This document shows, piece after piece, positions 13,709 to 15,927 of a DNA stretch of 15,927 bases (its first letter is position 1; every line of letters starts with the position of its first letter). The notes beneath the pieces were generated by a model, which had not been told where the DNA came from, ran no database searches, and saw nothing but the letters and a program-made list of their open reading frames with translations. Where the stretch lies: contig JBEGTZ010000123.1 of assembly GCA_041179125.1 (NCBI GenBank), positions 1 through 15,927 on the forward strand, written 5' to 3'. The position numbers were made by a program, and so were the translations under genes. The stretch comes from CAMCXE01 sp041179125 (GTDB lineage: Bacteria; Pseudomonadota; Gammaproteobacteria; Pseudomonadales; Cellvibrionaceae).

Positions 13709-14250
13709 AAATAGCGCTCCAAGACCTGGTCTAGGTTGCTGGGGCTGACGTTGAAATGGGTGTTGTCGTCAATCATCAACACTGGCCCGCGATCACAGGC
13801 GCCTAAGCAGCACACCGGCAGCAGGGTGAAGCGGTCGTCCGCCGTGGTTTGGCCCGGCGCAATGGCGAGTTTGCTTTGCAGGGCGGCGTACACATCATCA
13901 AACCCGGTTAAAAAACAGCCGATGCTGTCGCACACCAAAATAACGTGGCGGCCGACGGGCTGCCGGTAGATGCGGTTGTAAAACGTGGCCACGCCTTCTA
14001 CATCCGCAGCCGAAATACCCAGCATTTCACCGATTAACGCAATGGCGCCATCGGGCACCCAACGGTGGTTTTTTTGCACGATTTTCAGCGCATCAATGGA
14101 GGCCGCACGCGGGTCTTCATAGTGATGAATGGCGTGTTCAATCTCGTGGCGCTCAGCCTCGCTCAGCACAAAGGGCTGGCCCTTTTCGGTGGCGATTAAG
14201 CGCGAATAAGGGGTGGTTGAAAGCGGAGTAGGGGAATTAGCGGTCGACAT
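13705..14250 (-). CDS. nuoE: NADH-quinone oxidoreductase subunit E (2Fe-2S)
   Basis: The thioredoxin-fold 24-kDa-type subunit that binds cluster N1a beside the FMN of NuoF. The 181 residues include ligands C107 and C112 (VCDSIGCF) and C148 and C152 (CCLGAC). The N-terminal helical domain starts around residue 30 (SEAERHEIEHAIHHYEDPRA), preceded by a Ser/Pro/Thr-rich extension of about 15 residues more than in E. coli (166). The ATG (14248-14250) lies inside the end of nuoCD, a 14-base overlap with no strong ribosome site, so translation is probably coupled to nuoCD. The stop overlaps the nuoF start. Confidence 0.97.
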   Translation of the reverse strand: MSTANSPTPLSTTPYSRLIATEKGQPFVLSEAERHEIEHAIHHYEDPRAASIDALKIVQKNHRWVPDGAIALIGEMLGISAADVEGVATFYNRIYRQPVGRHVILVCDSIGCFLTGFDDVYAALQSKLAIAPGQTTADDRFTLLPVCCLGACDRGPVLMIDDNTHFNVSPSNLDQVLERYL

Positions 14251-15927
14251 CGGCCATCACAAAGTCAATTGAGCCTAGGTAGGCGATTAAATCCGGGATC
14301 ATAGAGCCACGGATTACCGAAGGAATTTGTTGCAAGTGGGGGAAGCTCGGCGTGCGGATGCGCGTGCGGTAGCTCATGGTGCTGTTGTCGGAGGTGAGGT
14401 AATAGCTGTTGATGCCTTTGGTGGCTTCAATCATCTGGCAGCTCTCGCCTGCGGGCATAATCGGCCCCCAGGAGACCGACAAAAAGTGCGTAATGAGTGT
14501 TTCAATGTGCTGAAGCGTGCGCTCTTTCGGCGGCGGACAGGTGAGCGGGTGATCCGCCTTGTAAGGCCCGGCGGGCATATTGTCCATACACTGTTTGATG
14601 ATGCGAATACTCTGGTGCATCTCTTCTAAACGCAGCAAACAGCGGTCGTAGGCGTCGCCGTTGTTGGCCAGCGGCACTTCAAACTCGAAGTTTTCATAAC
14701 CGGAATAGGGCCGCGCTTTGCGCAGGTCGAAGTTCACGCCGGTGGCGCGAAGGCCCGGGCCGGTTACACCCCAGGCCAGGGCTTCATCTTTGTTGTATTG
14801 CGCCACGCCAGCGGAACGGGTGCGCACGATGGAGTTTTGCACGGCGGCTTTGTTGTATTCGTGCAAACGCTTAGGCAGCCATTCAATAAACTCACGCACG
14901 AGGGTTTCCCAGCCTTTGGGTAAGTCGTGCGCCACGCCGCCGATGCGGTACCAGGCCGGGTGCATACGGAAGCCGGTGATGGCTTCGATCACGTCGTAGG
15001 CTTTCATACGGTCGGTGAACATAAAAAACACCGGCGACATACCGCCCACGTCCTGAATATAGGTGCCTAGGTACAACAGGTGGGAGGTGATACGGAAGAA
15101 TTCCGCCAGCATCACGCGGATGGTTTTCACCCGCTCCGGCACCTCAATGCCTGCGAGTTTTTCCACCGCCAGTACGTAGGGCAGGTTGTTCATCACCCCG
15201 CCTAAATAGTCGATGCGGTCGGTGTAGGGGATAAAGCTGTGCCAGGTTTGGCGCTCGGCCATTTTTTCAGCGCCGCGATGGTGGTAGCCGATATCCGGCA
15301 CGCAATCGACGATTTCTTCACCGTCCAACTGCAACACAATACGGAAGGCACCGTGGGCGGAGGGGTGGTTGGGGCCGAGGTTTAGGAACATAAAGTCCTC
15401 GTTCTCGGTGCCCTTTTTCATGCCCCATTCTTCGGGCTTAAACAGCAGGGCTTCCTGCTCTAAATCTTGTTTGGCCGCATTCAGTTGGAATGGATCGAAC
15501 TCGGTGGCGCGGGCCGGGTAGTCTTTACGCAGCGGATGGCCCTGCCAATAATCCGGCAATAATATGCGCCGTAAATTAGGGTGGCCTTGGAATACGATGC
15601 CGAATAAGTCCCACACTTCGCGCTCGTACCAGTTGGCGTTGGGCCAAATGCCTGTCACGGTGGGCAGGTTTAAATCGCCGCCGCTTAAGGCCACTTTAAT
15701 GCGCAGGTCTGAATTGCGGTCGATGGAAATTAGGTGGTAGAACACCGTGAAGTCGGCTATCGGCAGGCCGTGTTTATGCTGACGCAAGCGCTCATCGGTG
15801 GCGGAGAGGTCGTATAACATCACGTAGGGGCGCGGCAATTGGCGCGCAAAACGCAATACATCCAGCAGCAATTCACGCGGCACCCATAGGGTTGGGGTGT
15901 TGTCCAGGGTGGATTGAAACGTAAACG
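14237..15927 (-). CDS. nuoC: NADH-quinone oxidoreductase fused subunits C and D, 5' end missing
   Basis: A fused 30-kDa plus 49-kDa subunit (nuoCD) of the quinone-reducing module. About the first 175 visible residues are the C part, with PNANWYEREVWDLFGIVF and GHPNLRRILLPDYW. A linker (EFDPFQLNAAKQDLEQEALL) leads to the D part, with LGPNHPSAHGAFR (bearing the quinone-site histidine), PDIGYHHRGAEKMAERQTWH and the C-terminal YLGSIDFVMADVDR. The D part contributes to the quinone pocket next to cluster N2. The frame stays open to the right edge (FTFQSTLDNTPTLWVPREL, equivalent to E. coli FTVQATRTGVPVVWIKREQ), so 562 residues are seen and roughly 37 should lie outside the window. A GTG at 15881-15883 is internal and not the start. 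The 3' end overlaps nuoE by 14 bases. Confidence 0.98.
   Translation of the reverse strand, partial: FTFQSTLDNTPTLWVPRELLLDVLRFARQLPRPYVMLYDLSATDERLRQHKHGLPIADFTVFYHLISIDRNSDLRIKVALSGGDLNLPTVTGIWPNANWYEREVWDLFGIVFQGHPNLRRILLPDYWQGHPLRKDYPARATEFDPFQLNAAKQDLEQEALLFKPEEWGMKKGTENEDFMFLNLGPNHPSAHGAFRIVLQLDGEEIVDCVPDIGYHHRGAEKMAERQTWHSFIPYTDRIDYLGGVMNNLPYVLAVEKLAGIEVPERVKTIRVMLAEFFRITSHLLYLGTYIQDVGGMSPVFFMFTDRMKAYDVIEAITGFRMHPAWYRIGGVAHDLPKGWETLVREFIEWLPKRLHEYNKAAVQNSIVRTRSAGVAQYNKDEALAWGVTGPGLRATGVNFDLRKARPYSGYENFEFEVPLANNGDAYDRCLLRLEEMHQSIRIIKQCMDNMPAGPYKADHPLTCPPPKERTLQHIETLITHFLSVSWGPIMPAGESCQMIEATKGINSYYLTSDNSTMSYRTRIRTPSFPHLQQIPSVIRGSMIPDLIAYLGSIDFVMADVDR

Noticed and set aside
15881..15883. 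GTG as the start of nuoCD
   Set aside because: The frame stays open to the window edge and the upstream residues align with the E. coli NuoC N-terminal region, so the gene continues outside the window.
1..15927. CRISPR arrays, tRNA or rRNA genes, or insertion-sequence transposases
   Set aside because: I looked for regularly spaced repeats, tRNA-like cloverleaf ends and transposase motifs and saw none.

Overview
The window is a minus-strand stretch of a gammaproteobacterial chromosome. About 13.6 kb of it is the distal part of an NADH:quinone oxidoreductase (complex I) operon, read right to left as nuoCD (its 5' end cut by the window edge), E, F, G, H, I, J, K, L, M, N. The fused nuoCD gene, the gene order and the close protein similarity to the Escherichia coli subunits place it in Gammaproteobacteria. 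The GTAGG-type palindromic repeats and the gene content would fit a Pseudomonas/Cellvibrio-like lineage, but that finer placement is a guess. nuoA, nuoB and the operon promoter should lie beyond the right edge.

Right to left: the hydrophilic arm comes first (CD, E, F, G and I, the genes carrying NADH oxidation and the Fe-S chain), with the membrane proton-pumping subunits H, J, K, L, M and N around and after it. Junctions are tight (14-nt overlap CD/E, ATGA overlaps E/F and K/L, short gaps elsewhere). The exceptions are a 52-nt gap I/J and a 109-nt gap F/G that holds two perfect small hairpins. The operon ends in a strong symmetric terminator directly after the nuoN stop. All the Fe-S ligands and proton-channel residues I looked for are present, so the complex looks functional.

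The left 2.2 kb is a visibly more AT-rich accessory region on the same strand. It holds two type II toxin-antitoxin modules: a vapBC pair (AbrB/MazE-like antitoxin plus PIN-domain toxin) next to the nuo terminator, and a parDE pair further left. Each has an inverted-repeat operator candidate in front of its antitoxin gene. The parDE module is bracketed by two copies of a paired, inverted REP/BIME-like repeat. The parE toxin seems to have lost two bases near its 3' end: the normal ParE C-terminus can be read in another frame just past the present stop. A small, weakly supported ORF lies between the two modules, and its 3' end runs into one of the repeats.

I see no wholly new system. The items worth a second look are the frameshifted parE inside a repeat-flanked module, the repeat family itself, the hairpin-bearing nuoF-nuoG gap, and a heptad-repeat extension at the NuoF N-terminus.
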